This document shows, in pieces, positions 36,477-45,408 of a DNA stretch of 64,000 nucleotides (the stretch's first letter is position 1; each line of letters opens with the position of its first letter). Below the pieces are notes generated by a model that worked only from the letters and a program-made list of their open reading frames with translations, was not told the origin of the DNA and searched no databases. Origin of the DNA: Streptomyces sp. NBC_01244 (GTDB taxonomy: Bacteria; Actinomycetota; Actinomycetes; Streptomycetales; Streptomycetaceae); contig NZ_CP108488.1 in NCBI RefSeq assembly GCF_035987325.1, positions 8,370,001 to 8,434,000 on the forward strand. Direction: 5' to 3'. The translations under genes were made by a program, and so were the position numbers.

Positions 36477-36500
36477 GGGGTACGGAGGGGTACGGAGGGG
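36477..36500. repeat. 10-bp direct repeats upstream of the MFS gene
   Basis: GGGGTACGGA occurs at 36477 and 36487, with a diverged third copy beginning at 36497, in the untranslated leader of the MFS gene. Confidence 0.7.
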
Positions 36501-36639
36501 TGCGCTGAGGGGTGTGGGGAGGAGTGCGCGCCGCCCTGTCACGACGGCGGGGGTGCGACGGAACGCGGCAGGGCGGCGGCACGGCTGGACACGGCACCGG
36601 CACGTGCGGAGACACCCTTGTGAAGCCGGGGTGACGTCC

Positions 36640-36670
36640 TGGTTACACGTGTCAGTGAATCGTGTAACCA
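36640..36670. promoter_or_regulatory. Inverted repeat TGGTTACACG-N11-CGTGTAACCA (LacI-type operator candidate)
   Basis: Perfect 10-bp arms separated by 11 bases, in an AT-richer strip between the divergent MFS and LacI genes. The left arm continues into ACACGTGT, itself a palindrome. Two half-sites about two helical turns apart suit a LacI-family dimer pair. Confidence 0.6.
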
Positions 36671-36739
36671 CTGTGTAGCATTGGTTTCCGGCCATCCGCT
36701 AGCCCCTGGGCACAAACGGTCTGGAAAGATGCCACGGCA

Positions 36740-37777
36740 ATGTCTCAGTCATCGAAGCCGCCGAAGCCCCCCACGCCGCCGTCCCCGTCGCCGGCGCCCG
36801 TCCCGACCAGCGCGGACGTGGCCCGTCTCGCCGGAGTGTCGCGCGCGACGGTCTCGTACGTCCTGAACAACGCGGAGGCCGTACGCATCAGCGAGCCGAC
36901 CCGCCGCAAGGTGCGCGAGGCCGCGGAGGAGCTCGGCTACGTCCCCCACGCGGCCGCCCGCAGTCTGCGCGCCGGGCACACGCGCATCGTGCTGCTGCCC
37001 ACCTCGCACGTGCCGATCGGCCCGCTCTACAGCACCTTCCTCAACGAGTTGCAGTGGGCCCTGCGCAGCCTCGACTACACGGTGGTCCAGTACGGCAGCC
37101 TCGGCCTCACCGGTGACGAGGCCGCGCGGGCCTGGGCCGAACTGCGGCCGGTCGCGGTGCTCTCCCTCGGGGAGATCACCCTGTCCCCGCACAACGTGGC
37201 CACGCTCAAGCGGGCCGGGGCGCGCGCGGTCCTGACGATGGGGCCGGAGGCCGTACCCGGGGCGCACGCGCTGGTCATGGACCAGGCGGAGGTCGGCGCG
37301 CGAGCGGCGGAGCACCTGGTGGGGCGGGGCCGGCGCCGGATCGGCGTGGTCGTGCCGGAGGAGGAGGGGCTGGGGCTGTTCTCGACGCCCCGGCTGGAGG
37401 GCGCGCGGTCCGTGGCGGACGCGGAGATCGTGGCCCTGCGGATGGCCTACTCCGAGGAGTCGGCGGCGGAGCTGGCGGAGCGGTGGGCGTCGCTGGGGCT
37501 GGACGCGGCGTTCGCGTACAACGACGAGTACGCGATGCTGCTGATGCGGGCCTTCCAGGACGTGGGGCTGCGGGTGCCGGAGGACGTCGCCGTCATGGGC
37601 GCCGACGACCTGCTGATCGGGCGGCTGCTGCGGCCGAGGCTCAGCACGGTGCAGATGGAGATGCCGACGGGGGAGCGGCTGGCGGCGCTGGTCGACGAGG
37701 CGGTACGGGAGCCCTCGGCGGCGGTGCGCAGACACGACCTGATGGCTGCGGTGGCGGTGCCGCGGGACTCGACGTGA
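36740..37777 (+). CDS. LacI family transcriptional regulator
   Basis: Protein of 345 aa. After a Pro/Ser-rich leader of about 27 residues the LacI headpiece appears: SADVARLAGVSRATVSYVLN (about 28-47), then the hinge HAAARSLRAGHT. The periplasmic-binding-like core ends with VMGADDLLIGRLLRPRLSTV. It is divergent from the MFS transporter and likely represses it in the absence of a sugar. Confidence 0.92.
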   Translation: MSQSSKPPKPPTPPSPSPAPVPTSADVARLAGVSRATVSYVLNNAEAVRISEPTRRKVREAAEELGYVPHAAARSLRAGHTRIVLLPTSHVPIGPLYSTFLNELQWALRSLDYTVVQYGSLGLTGDEAARAWAELRPVAVLSLGEITLSPHNVATLKRAGARAVLTMGPEAVPGAHALVMDQAEVGARAAEHLVGRGRRRIGVVVPEEEGLGLFSTPRLEGARSVADAEIVALRMAYSEESAAELAERWASLGLDAAFAYNDEYAMLLMRAFQDVGLRVPEDVAVMGADDLLIGRLLRPRLSTVQMEMPTGERLAALVDEAVREPSAAVRRHDLMAAVAVPRDST

Positions 37778-38047
37778 GCTGTCGCTCCGCTCCGGGCGGG
37801 CTTTGGATCGGACCCCGGCCGCCGGCTCGTCGCGGGTGACGGCCCGGGGTTGCGCCCAGGCCGCCCGCCGGGTCAGAAGTACGGCAGGCGCAGGTCGGGG
37901 CCCCGGTGAGGGCCGGGGGCCGTTGACAGCGGGGTCGGGGGGACGGAGACTTCGGGCGCGCCCCACCGGGCGCGGGCGGAGCGTGCGCCGGGCCGGACAG
38001 TGGTGTCGGTGTGCCGCGCCGTCTCCCGCTCGCCTCGGAGGGACTCC
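37778..38047. other. Noncoding gap, 270 bases
   Basis: Between the LacI gene and thiolase. It is GC-rich with no coding sequence I trust. A GGAGGGACTCC stretch before the thiolase ATG includes its ribosome site. I see no clear dyad. Confidence 0.4.
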
Positions 38048-39247
38048 ATGAGCATCCGTACCGTCCGCGACGTCTACGTCGTCGACGCCGTCCGCACCCC
38101 GATCGGGAAGTTCGGCGGTGCCCTCGCCGGTGTCCGCCCCGACGACCTGGCCGCCCACGTGGTGCGCGCGCTCGTGGACCGTACGCCCGCACTGGACCCG
38201 GCCCGCATCGACGACGTCGTCTTCGGAGACGCCAACGGCGCGGGCGAGGACAACCGCGATGTGGCCCGCATGGCGGTGCTGCTCGCCGGGCTCCCCGTGA
38301 CCGTTCCGGGGGTCACCGTCAACCGCCTCTGTGGTTCCGGACTCGAAGCCGTCGTCCAGGCGGCCCGCGCCATCGCGCTCGGCGACGCCTCCGTCGCCAT
38401 CGCCGGGGGCGTCGAGTCCATGAGCCGGGCCCCCTGGGTGGTGCAGAAGCCGGAGCGCTCCTTCCCCGCCGGGCACCAGCAGATGTGGTCCACCACGCTC
38501 GGCTGGCGGATGACCAACCCCCGCATGCCCGCGGAGTGGGCCGGTTCGCTCGGCGAGGGCGCCGAGCTCGTCGCCGACAAGCACGGCATCACCCGCGAGG
38601 CGCAGGACGCCTTCGCGCTGGAGAGCCACCGCAAGGCCGCGGCCGCCTGGGCCGCCGGACAGTACGACGCGGAGGTGGTCCCGTACGCGGGTGTGGATCT
38701 GCCGCGCGACGAGTGCATCCGTGAGGGTTCCGGCCCGGAGGCGCTCGCGCGCCTGAAGCCCGCCTTCCGGAGCGACGGCACCGGTACGGTCACGGCGGGC
38801 AACGCCTCGCCGCTCAACGACGGAGCCGCCGCGCTGCTGTTGACGGACGAGGAGGGCCTCGCCGCCACCGGGCGGGAGCCGCTGGCCCGGATCAGCGCGT
38901 CGGCCGTCACCGGGATCGAGCCCCAGCTCTTCGGCCTGGGGCCGGTGGAGGCAGTCGAGCGCGCGCTCGCCAAGGCGGGCCGCGGCTTCGCCGACCTGGC
39001 CGCCTTCGAACTCAACGAGGCTTTCGCCGCCCAGGCGTTGGGATGCCTCGCCGCCTGGCCCGAGCTGGATCCGGCCGTGGTCAACCCGCGTGGCGGGGCC
39101 ATCGCGATCGGGCACCCGCTCGGCGCTTCGGGCGCCCGCCTGGCGGGTTCGGTGGCGCACCAGCTCGCGGCGGCCGGATCCGGAACCGGGATCGCGGCCC
39201 TCTGCATCGGTGTGGGGCAGGGCATCGCCCTCGTGCTGGAGCGCTGA
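38048..39247 (+). CDS. Thiolase (acetyl-CoA acyltransferase)
   Basis: Protein of 399 aa, the family length. VVDAVRTPIGKFGG opens it. VNRLCGSGLEAV holds the acylated cysteine (about residue 95). NPRGGAIAIGHPLGASG holds the catalytic His, and ALCIGVGQG the second Cys. It most resembles the beta-ketoadipyl-CoA/3-ketoacyl-CoA thiolases. It is followed 154 bases on by an aldehyde dehydrogenase, so a role in catabolism of aromatic or branched acids is possible. Confidence 0.93.
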   Translation: MSIRTVRDVYVVDAVRTPIGKFGGALAGVRPDDLAAHVVRALVDRTPALDPARIDDVVFGDANGAGEDNRDVARMAVLLAGLPVTVPGVTVNRLCGSGLEAVVQAARAIALGDASVAIAGGVESMSRAPWVVQKPERSFPAGHQQMWSTTLGWRMTNPRMPAEWAGSLGEGAELVADKHGITREAQDAFALESHRKAAAAWAAGQYDAEVVPYAGVDLPRDECIREGSGPEALARLKPAFRSDGTGTVTAGNASPLNDGAAALLLTDEEGLAATGREPLARISASAVTGIEPQLFGLGPVEAVERALAKAGRGFADLAAFELNEAFAAQALGCLAAWPELDPAVVNPRGGAIAIGHPLGASGARLAGSVAHQLAAAGSGTGIAALCIGVGQGIALVLER

Positions 39248-39401
39248 CCCGACACCGGCCGGTCGATCGTTTCCGGTCATAGTCGGGCGCCAACCGCTCT
39301 GCGACTGAAGAGAATTGATGCCTCCGGTGCGGTGGGGTGGCACGATGGCGCGTGCTGCCGCCACCCCCCGCCACGCTCCCCGCACCCGGAGGCCCTGCGC
39401 C

Positions 39402-40841
39402 ATGCCGCTCCTCGATCCGACGCTCTGGCAGGACGGACCCACCCTCACCGGAGGTACCGCCGCGGTCGTCGAACCCGCCACCGGCCAGACCCTCGCGACC
39501 ATCGACCTGGCCGCCCCGGCCGACGTCGCGGAGGTCGCCGTACGGGCCCACGCGGCCCAGCGGGACTGGGCGCGGGCCACCCACCTGGAGCGGGCCGCCG
39601 TGCTGCGCCGGGCCGGTGACCTGTTCTCCGCCCACGCGGAGGAACTGCGGGACTGGCTGGTCCGGGAGTCCGGATCCATCCCCGGCAAGGCCGACTTCGA
39701 GCTGCACGTCGCCGCGCAGGAGTGCTACGAGGCCGCGGCCCTGGCCTCGCGCCCGGCCGGGCAGGTGCTGCCGAGTGAGGCCCCGCGGCTGTCCTTCACC
39801 CGCCGCGAACCGGTCGGTGTCGTGGGGGTGGTGGCGCCCTTCAACGCTCCGCTGATCCTCTCGATCCGCTCGGTCGCGCCCGCGCTCGCCCTCGGCAACG
39901 CGGTGCTCCTCAAGCCGGACCGCCGTACCGCGGTCAGCGGCGGGCTCGCACTCGCCGCCGTCTTCGCGGCGGCCGGCCTGCCGGGTGGACTGCTGCACGT
40001 CCTGCCCGGCGGCGCCGAGACGGGCGCGGCGGTGGTCACCGATCCCCTGGTCAGGGTGGTCTCGTTCACCGGATCCACCGCCAGCGGCCGGATCGTCGGC
40101 GAACTGGCGGGCCGTCACCTCAAGCGCGCCCACCTGGAGTTGGGCGGGAACTCGGCGCTCGTCGTGCTCCGCGACGCCGATGTGGAGGCGGCCGTCGCGC
40201 AGGCCTCCTGGGGCTCCTTCTTCCACCAGGGGCAGATCTGCATGACGGCCGGCCGGCACCTCGTGCACGCCTCGCTCTACGACGAGTACGTGGAGCGGCT
40301 CGCCGCGCGCGCGGATCAGCTCGCGGTCGGGGACCCGTACCGCGAGCGGGTGCACCTGGGGCCGCTCATCGACCGGTCCCAGCTGGACCGGGTCCACGGC
40401 CTGGTGGAAGCCAGCGCCGCACAGGGCGCCAAACTCGTCACGGGCGGTGCCCACCAGGACCTCTTCTACCGGCCCACGGTGCTGGCGGGCGCGGGCGACG
40501 ACAGCCCCGCCTACGCGGAGGAGGTCTTCGGTCCGGTGGCCCCCGTACGGTCCTTCGCGACGGAGGACGAGGCCGTGGAGCTGGCCTCCGCCGGACCCTA
40601 CGGGCTCTCCCTCGGGATCGTGACCGGTGACGCGGCGCGCGGGCTGGACCTGGCGGGGCGGATCCCGGTCGGGATCGCGCACGTCAACGACCAGACGGTG
40701 AACGACGAGGCGGTGGCCCCCTTCGGCGGTGTCGGCGCGTCCGGCACCGGCGCCCGCTTCGGCGGGGAGGCAAACCTCGACGCCTTCACGGAGCTGCGCT
40801 GGACGACGCTCCGCGCCACCCCGGGCGGGCATCCGTTCTAG
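39402..40841 (+). CDS. Aldehyde dehydrogenase (benzaldehyde/vanillin dehydrogenase-like)
   Basis: Protein of 479 aa from the ATG at 39402, which has GGAGG upstream. VGVVGVVAPFNAPLILSIRS is the cofactor-site strand, LELGGNSALVVL holds the general base Glu, and FFHQGQICMTAGRH the nucleophile Cys (about residue 280). SFTGSTASGRIVGE binds NAD(P). It resembles the aromatic aldehyde branch. It is probably transcribed with the thiolase. Confidence 0.9.
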   Translation: MPLLDPTLWQDGPTLTGGTAAVVEPATGQTLATIDLAAPADVAEVAVRAHAAQRDWARATHLERAAVLRRAGDLFSAHAEELRDWLVRESGSIPGKADFELHVAAQECYEAAALASRPAGQVLPSEAPRLSFTRREPVGVVGVVAPFNAPLILSIRSVAPALALGNAVLLKPDRRTAVSGGLALAAVFAAAGLPGGLLHVLPGGAETGAAVVTDPLVRVVSFTGSTASGRIVGELAGRHLKRAHLELGGNSALVVLRDADVEAAVAQASWGSFFHQGQICMTAGRHLVHASLYDEYVERLAARADQLAVGDPYRERVHLGPLIDRSQLDRVHGLVEASAAQGAKLVTGGAHQDLFYRPTVLAGAGDDSPAYAEEVFGPVAPVRSFATEDEAVELASAGPYGLSLGIVTGDAARGLDLAGRIPVGIAHVNDQTVNDEAVAPFGGVGASGTGARFGGEANLDAFTELRWTTLRATPGGHPF

Positions 40842-40878
40842 ACGGCCGAGGGGTCTCCCCGAAGGCCGCGGCGTTCGC

Positions 40879-40938
40879 GTCGTCCGAGCTGTCGTCGTCC
40901 GAGCTGCGGTCGCCGGAGCTGCCGTCGTCGCACATGCC
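40879..40938. repeat. 15-bp tandem repeat, four units
   Basis: GTCGTCCGAGCTGTC, GTCGTCCGAGCTGCG, GTCGCCGGAGCTGCC and a diverged fourth unit, 37 bases after the aldehyde dehydrogenase stop. Confidence 0.85.
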
Positions 40939-41135
40939 GAGGCGGCCGCGCCCGGGGAGCCGGACCGGAGCCGCCAGGGCCTGCTCGTAGGCCGCGCGCG
41001 GGAACGGTGTGGGTTACGGGCCCATTGTGCGCGGCAGAATCGGGTAGATGGTGCGGATCGGGACGAATTCGCCCGGCCGGACCTCCGTAAGGAGGCCGCG
41101 CACGGGTCGTCGCACCGAGTCGGCGGGATCGGCCT

Positions 41136-41161
41136 GGAATGCTTCGAGCCGGTCGTTCGTT
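41136..41161 (+). promoter_or_regulatory. Sigma-R type promoter, GGAAT-N18-GTT
   Basis: GGAAT at 41136-41140 and GTT at 41159-41161 with exactly 18 bases between them match the consensus of the Streptomyces thiol-oxidative-stress sigma factor SigR. The thioredoxin GTG is 43 bases downstream. In S. coelicolor trxC is a known SigR target. Confidence 0.75.
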
Positions 41162-41204
41162 CAGGGAAAACAAGCAGTACAGCACTCTGGAGGTCTGGAA
41201 TACC

Positions 41205-41612
41205 GTGGCTACTGTCGAACTCACCAAGGAGAACTTCGACCGGACGGTGAGCGAGAACGCGTTCGTCCTGATCGACTTCTGGGCGGGCTGGTGCCGTCCC
41301 TGCCTGCAGTTCGCACCGGTCTACGAGAAGGCCTCCGAAGCCAATCCGGACCTGCTCTTCGCCAAGGTGGACACCGAGGCGCAGCAGGAGCTCGCGGCCG
41401 CCTTCCAGATCAGCTCGATCCCGACCCTCATGATCGTCCGGGACCAGGTCGCGATCTTCTCGCAGCCCGGCGCGCTGCCCGAGGCGGCGCTGACGGACCT
41501 CATCACCCAGGCCCGGGCCCTGGACATGGACGAGGTACGGACGAAGATCGCCGCAGAGCAGGGCGGAGCCGCGGGCGCCGCGGCCGAGGAGCCCGGCACG
41601 CCGGGCGCCTGA
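41205..41612 (+). CDS. trxC: Thioredoxin
   Basis: Protein of 135 aa with a GTG start. The active site is W29-C30-R31-P32-C33, in FWAGWCRPCLQF. The cis-proline loop is ISSIPTLMIV. The core is a normal thioredoxin fold. The last 35 residues form an Ala/Glu/Gly-rich tail. A sigma-R type promoter upstream and the disulfide reductase gene 39 bases downstream both support the name trxC, remembered from S. coelicolor. It reduces protein disulfides after oxidative stress. Confidence 0.9.
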   Translation: MATVELTKENFDRTVSENAFVLIDFWAGWCRPCLQFAPVYEKASEANPDLLFAKVDTEAQQELAAAFQISSIPTLMIVRDQVAIFSQPGALPEAALTDLITQARALDMDEVRTKIAAEQGGAAGAAAEEPGTPGA

Positions 41613-41651
41613 TTACGTGACGGGCCCGCGTCGTGCGGTGAGACTGGCCCG

Positions 41652-43082
41652 ATGAGCGAAGCGGTGGAGTACGACGTAGTGGTCCTCGGCGGGGGGCCGG
41701 CCGGCGAGAACGTCGTGGACCGGACCCGCGCCGCCGGGCTGAGCACGGCGCTGGTCGAGAGCGAGCTGGTCGGCGGCGAGTGCTCGTACTGGGCCTGCAT
41801 CCCCAGCAAGGCGCTGCTGCGCCCGGTGCTGGCCCGGGCCGACGCCCGCCGGGTGCCCGGCCTCGCGGGGTCCGTGGCCGGTCCACTGGACGCGCAAGCG
41901 GTGTTCGCGCACCGGGACTACTGGACCGGCAGCTGGAAGGACGACGGCCAGATCGGCTGGCTGGAGTCGGTCGGCGCGCACGTGTACCGGGGCCACGGGC
42001 GGCTGTACGGAGTCCGCAAGGTCGCCGTCACCAGCCCGGAGGGGGAGCACCACGTGCTCTCCGCCCGGCACGCGGTCGTCGTCGCGACCGGCACCCGGGC
42101 CGTGATCCCGGACCTGCCGGGCATCGAGGGCGCCCGCCCGTGGACCAGCCGCGAGGCCACGTCGGCGCAGGTGGCGCCGGGCCGGCTGCTGATCGTCGGC
42201 GGGTCGGTGGTGGCCGCGGAGATGGCCACGGCCTGGCAGGCCCTCGGCTCCGAGGTGACCCTGCTCGTACGGGGCTCCGGGCTGCTGCCCCGCATGGAGC
42301 CCTTCGCCGGGGAACTGGTCGCCGACGCGCTCCGGGAGGCGGGCGCGGCGGTCCGTACGGGAGTGGCCGTCGAGTCCGTCGTACGGGACGGCTCGACCGG
42401 GCCCGTCACCGTGGTGCTCGCAGGCGGCGAGACGCTGGAGGGCGACGAACTGCTGGTGGCGACGGGACGCTCCCCGCGCACCGAGGACATCGGGCTGGAC
42501 ACCGTCGGGCTCACCCCGGGCGGGTGGATCGCGGTCGACGACAGCTGCCGGGTCCCGGGGATCGACTGGCTGTACGCGGTCGGTGACGTGAACCACCGGG
42601 CACTGCTCACCCATCAGGGGAAGTACCAGGCCCGTATCGCGGGCGCCGTCATCGCCGCCCGGGCGGCGGGCAACCAGTCGCTCGACACCGGCCGTTGGGG
42701 CGCACACGCGGCGACCGCCGATACCGAGGCCCTCCCGCAGGCCGTGTTCACCGACCCGGAGGCCGCATCGGTGGGCCTGACCCTCGCGGAGGCGGAGCGC
42801 GCCGGCCACCGGGTCCGGGCCGTGGACTACGACCTCGGCAAGGTCTCCGGAGCGGGCCTGTACGCCGACGGCTACCGGGGCCGGGCCCGCATGGTGGTGG
42901 ACCTGGACCGCGAGATCCTGCTCGGCGTCACCTTCGTCGGCCCGAGCGCGGCCGAGCTCTTGCACGCGGCGACCATCGCGGTCGCGGGCGAGGTGCCGAT
43001 CGAGCGGCTGTGGCACGCGGTACCGGCGTTCCCGACGATCAGCGAGATCTGGCTGCGGCTGCTGGAGGAGTACAGGGGGTAG
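41652..43082 (+). CDS. Pyridine nucleotide-disulfide oxidoreductase
   Basis: Protein of 476 aa. FAD site VLGGGPAGENVVDRTRAAG; redox-active pair C44 and C49 in GGECSYWACIPSK; second Rossmann motif LLIVGGSVVAAEMATAW; and the C-terminal base HAVPAFPTISE with His and Glu in the usual places. Sequence alone does not separate dihydrolipoamide dehydrogenase, mercuric reductase-like and mycothione reductase-like roles; no N-terminal metal-binding domain is present. It follows trxC and may share its sigma-R control. The last codons, LEEYRG-stop, are repeated 11.9 kb downstream. Confidence 0.88.
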   Translation: MSEAVEYDVVVLGGGPAGENVVDRTRAAGLSTALVESELVGGECSYWACIPSKALLRPVLARADARRVPGLAGSVAGPLDAQAVFAHRDYWTGSWKDDGQIGWLESVGAHVYRGHGRLYGVRKVAVTSPEGEHHVLSARHAVVVATGTRAVIPDLPGIEGARPWTSREATSAQVAPGRLLIVGGSVVAAEMATAWQALGSEVTLLVRGSGLLPRMEPFAGELVADALREAGAAVRTGVAVESVVRDGSTGPVTVVLAGGETLEGDELLVATGRSPRTEDIGLDTVGLTPGGWIAVDDSCRVPGIDWLYAVGDVNHRALLTHQGKYQARIAGAVIAARAAGNQSLDTGRWGAHAATADTEALPQAVFTDPEAASVGLTLAEAERAGHRVRAVDYDLGKVSGAGLYADGYRGRARMVVDLDREILLGVTFVGPSAAELLHAATIAVAGEVPIERLWHAVPAFPTISEIWLRLLEEYRG

Positions 43083-43101
43083 TACCGCCGCTAAGTACAA
43101 A
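43062..43101. repeat. Left copy of an 11.9-kb-spaced direct repeat
   Basis: The two blocks CTGGAGGAGTACAGGGG (43062-43078) and TACCGCCGCTAAGTACAAA (43083-43101) flank the reductase stop codon. Both recur, identical, at 54984-55024, where the junction is ATAGG instead of GTAG. Confidence 0.9.
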
Positions 43102-43246
43102 TGGAGGTGCTGAGTGGGGCCTCGCGGGAACGCTGATCACTGCACCCACGCTGGTGCTCAAGGCCTGGATCAACTATCGCTCCTCGTCGTGTGGCGCCGG
43201 CCGGCCGTCCCTGCAACCGCGTGGCGAACTGCCACGTCCAGAGGGC

Positions 43247-43615
43247 ATGAGGAACAACACTCCAGGGCGGACCGGTATGAAGCCGGAAGCCGAGCGCCAG
43301 GCCGGGTACTTCTTCGCCGGCCTCGGTGCGGTGACCGGGCTGGTCATCTGGGCACCACGCGCCGCGTTCAGCATCGACGGGGGATTCGAGGCCCACGCTC
43401 GCGATCTGAGCGTGGTCTTCGTCGACCTGCCGCTCATCCTGCTCGGCGGCGTGCTGCTGCCGTTCATCTCCTGGGTACTGGCCATCAGGCGGATGCCGCC
43501 CTGGGCTGCGGCAGCCGTGGCCCTGGCCGCGCTCGCGCTCGGGGGGTGGGGTCTCATCGAGTGGTGGACCCCCCGTCAGCATCCGGATCCCGGCTACGAC
43601 ATACCCGGGATGTGA
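43247..43615 (+). CDS. Small membrane protein, unknown function
   Basis: Protein of 122 aa from the ATG at 43247; another ATG at 43277 gives MKPEAERQAG. Three hydrophobic segments are visible: YFFAGLGAVTGLVIWAP, a long one around LPLILLGGVLLPFISWVLAI, and AAAAVALAALALGGWGLI. The tail is polar (RQHPDPGYDIPGM). No family recognised. It lies just inside the left repeat of the 43-55 kb segment. Confidence 0.55.
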   Translation: MRNNTPGRTGMKPEAERQAGYFFAGLGAVTGLVIWAPRAAFSIDGGFEAHARDLSVVFVDLPLILLGGVLLPFISWVLAIRRMPPWAAAAVALAALALGGWGLIEWWTPRQHPDPGYDIPGM

Positions 43616-43696
43616 CCGCGTTCGTACGCGCAGGAGCGAAGGGGTGTGAGGAGTCCTGCTGGATCGTGGGGTGCTCGCAGCGCCACGGGCGGGCGC

Positions 43697-43879
43697 TCAG
43701 CCGTGCTCGAACAGCTTGCGCCAGAAATTGTCGCGCACGTCGTTCAGCCAGTGGTTCCTGTTGCAGTGGAGCTTGGGCATCAGCAGGAAGCTCTGCGGTA
43801 CGGGGCGCCGGCACCACTGGCACGGCCTCGTGCGCCGTGCCGACGAGGCCTGCGGTTGCGCGCTGTTCGTATCGACCAT
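43697..43879 (-). CDS. Small CxxC protein, unknown function
   Basis: Protein of 60 aa. After a short Ser/Ala head it reads RPCQWCRRPVPQSF, then KLHCNRNHWLNDVRDNFW. One CxxC and a later Cys-His pair could hold a zinc ion. The aromatic-rich C-terminal half argues against a random ORF. Not recognised; homology would decide. Confidence 0.4.
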   Translation of the reverse strand: MVDTNSAQPQASSARRTRPCQWCRRPVPQSFLLMPKLHCNRNHWLNDVRDNFWRKLFEHG

Positions 43880-44074
43880 GGGTCCATTGAACCGCCCAGG
43901 GTGCCCTAAGTGCCCGGGGTCTCGTACCCAGTTGCCCGATCGCTCGTACTCAGGCCGGGAGGCCGGCTCAGCCGACGAACTGATCCGGTCGGGGCGGACG
44001 GGCCTGCGGGGGCGTGTGCCGCCGGCGAAGGGCCGAGGTCGAGAGCCGGCACGAAGGCACCTCCCCGTACGAGC

Positions 44075-45256
44075 TCAGGGCGCTACTCCTCCCAGTGCCC
44101 GCAGCGCGAGCGCCCAGCCCAGCCGGGCCTCGCCGGATTCCGCCGACCAGCCGGTCAGTTCGGCGATGCGTCCGATGCGGCCTCGCACCGTATTGCGGTG
44201 GCAGTAGAGCCGCTCGGCGGTGCGGGAGGCCGAGCAGCCCTCGTCGAGCCAGACGCGCAGCGTCTCCAGCAGAACCGCCCGCTCGGAACCGCTGCGCAGC
44301 ACACCCTCGAGATAGCGCCCCACGGTTCGTTGAGCGATCTCCGGGTCGGCGCAGAGCACGGCGTGCACCAGCCGGTCGTCGAGCGCCGCGACCTGTCCGG
44401 TGCCCGGCGGGAGGGTCGCGAGCGCACGCCCCGCCAGCCGCAGCCCCCGGTCGGCCGAGGCCAGCTCCTCGAACGGCGGCGAAATCCCCGCGGCGCAGCG
44501 CACCGCTCCCCGAAGGATCCGCGTCAACTCCTCGGGCGCGGTGGAGCCGAGCCGCACCAGACCGGCGAGGACCTCCGTACGCGGCCGCCAGAACGACCAC
44601 AGCCCGGCGGCTTCCAGCGCGGGCCACGGCTCGGCCGGCGACGCCGGGTCCTGGGCGACGACGACCACGGCATACAGGTCACGCGACGGCACCCCGAGGG
44701 CCGTGGCCGCCGCGGCGGCCACGGCCGGGTCGCTGCCGCGCCCGTCGAGCAACGCCTCGAAGAGGGATCCGCGCCGGGAGTCCTCCCGGTGCTGCAGCTC
44801 CACGGTGGTGAGCCCGTACGCGTCGGCCATGGCGGACGAGAACCGGTCGATGGTCTCCCACAGGGCGCCGGCGATGTCGCCGAGCATCCGCTGCTGTGCC
44901 GGTGGCCGGTCGCGCATCCGGTCCGCCAGCGCCTGCCAGATGACCCGGCCGCCGCGCCGGAACGCCTGGAGCACGGTGGCCAGCGGGACCCCCTGCTCGG
45001 CGCGCAGCCGTCCGGTCTCGGTGGCGGCGGCCTCGATGTGGTTGCCGCTGGACGGCAGTTCGCCGAAATCGTTGAGCGCCAGTTCCACGTTGCGGCGGCA
45101 GGTCACCCGCAGGTCCGCATGGGAGACGGTCCGGCCGGACGCGTAGAAGGGGCTGTGCGCGCGGATGTCGGCGGTCAGGGCATCGGTGAGGCGGCCGATG
45201 TCCGCGAGCAGAGCTGTCGCAAGCTGCCGACGCAGCGTCCGCTCCTCGTCGTTCAC
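44075..45256 (-). CDS. PucR/CdaR-type transcriptional regulator
   Basis: Protein of 393 aa. An RsbRD/PucR N-terminal helical domain (QLATALLADIGRLTDALTAD) is followed by a GGDEF-like degenerate domain and a C-terminal PucR helix-turn-helix: RTAERLYCHRNTVRGRIGRI. It is divergent from an acyl-CoA ligase gene across 152 bases. An 8-bp inverted repeat in the gap may be its site. It probably responds to a substrate of the neighbouring ligase or esterase. Confidence 0.87.
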   Translation of the reverse strand: MNDEERTLRRQLATALLADIGRLTDALTADIRAHSPFYASGRTVSHADLRVTCRRNVELALNDFGELPSSGNHIEAAATETGRLRAEQGVPLATVLQAFRRGGRVIWQALADRMRDRPPAQQRMLGDIAGALWETIDRFSSAMADAYGLTTVELQHREDSRRGSLFEALLDGRGSDPAVAAAAATALGVPSRDLYAVVVVAQDPASPAEPWPALEAAGLWSFWRPRTEVLAGLVRLGSTAPEELTRILRGAVRCAAGISPPFEELASADRGLRLAGRALATLPPGTGQVAALDDRLVHAVLCADPEIAQRTVGRYLEGVLRSGSERAVLLETLRVWLDEGCSASRTAERLYCHRNTVRGRIGRIAELTGWSAESGEARLGWALALRALGGVAP

Positions 45257-45277
45257 GGCAGCAGGTTAGGCATATGC

Positions 45278-45321
45278 ACCGTCCGCGCGGAAGCCCGGGT
45301 GCCTCCGCCCAGACGGACGGT
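45278..45321. promoter_or_regulatory. Inverted repeat ACCGTCCG ... CGGACGGT
   Basis: Perfect 8-bp arms at 45278-45285 and 45314-45321 between the divergent PucR and acyl-CoA ligase genes. The half-sites are 36 bases apart, just over three helical turns. Confidence 0.4.
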
Positions 45322-45408
45322 ACGAACGGTGTGCGGACGCACATGGCCGCGCAGTGGACCCGTCCCCGATTCTGACGGTGCCGTCACCACCCGCATGAAG
45401 GAGCCACC

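Larger units (their letters stand above)
40842..41204. other. Noncoding gap with tandem repeat and sigma-R promoter
   Basis: 363 bases between the aldehyde dehydrogenase and thioredoxin genes. It holds a 15-bp tandem repeat near its left end and a sigma-R type promoter near its right end. I do not accept any ORF in it. Confidence 0.7.

Noticed and set aside
37873..38055. 60-codon minus-strand frame between LacI and thiolase
   Set aside because: No recognisable domain, overlaps the thiolase start and ribosome site, Arg/Pro-rich shadow composition.
40838..41227. 129-codon minus-strand frame before trxC
   Set aside because: RRPQLGRRQ-type repeats derive from the 15-bp tandem repeat, and the frame crosses the sigma-R promoter.
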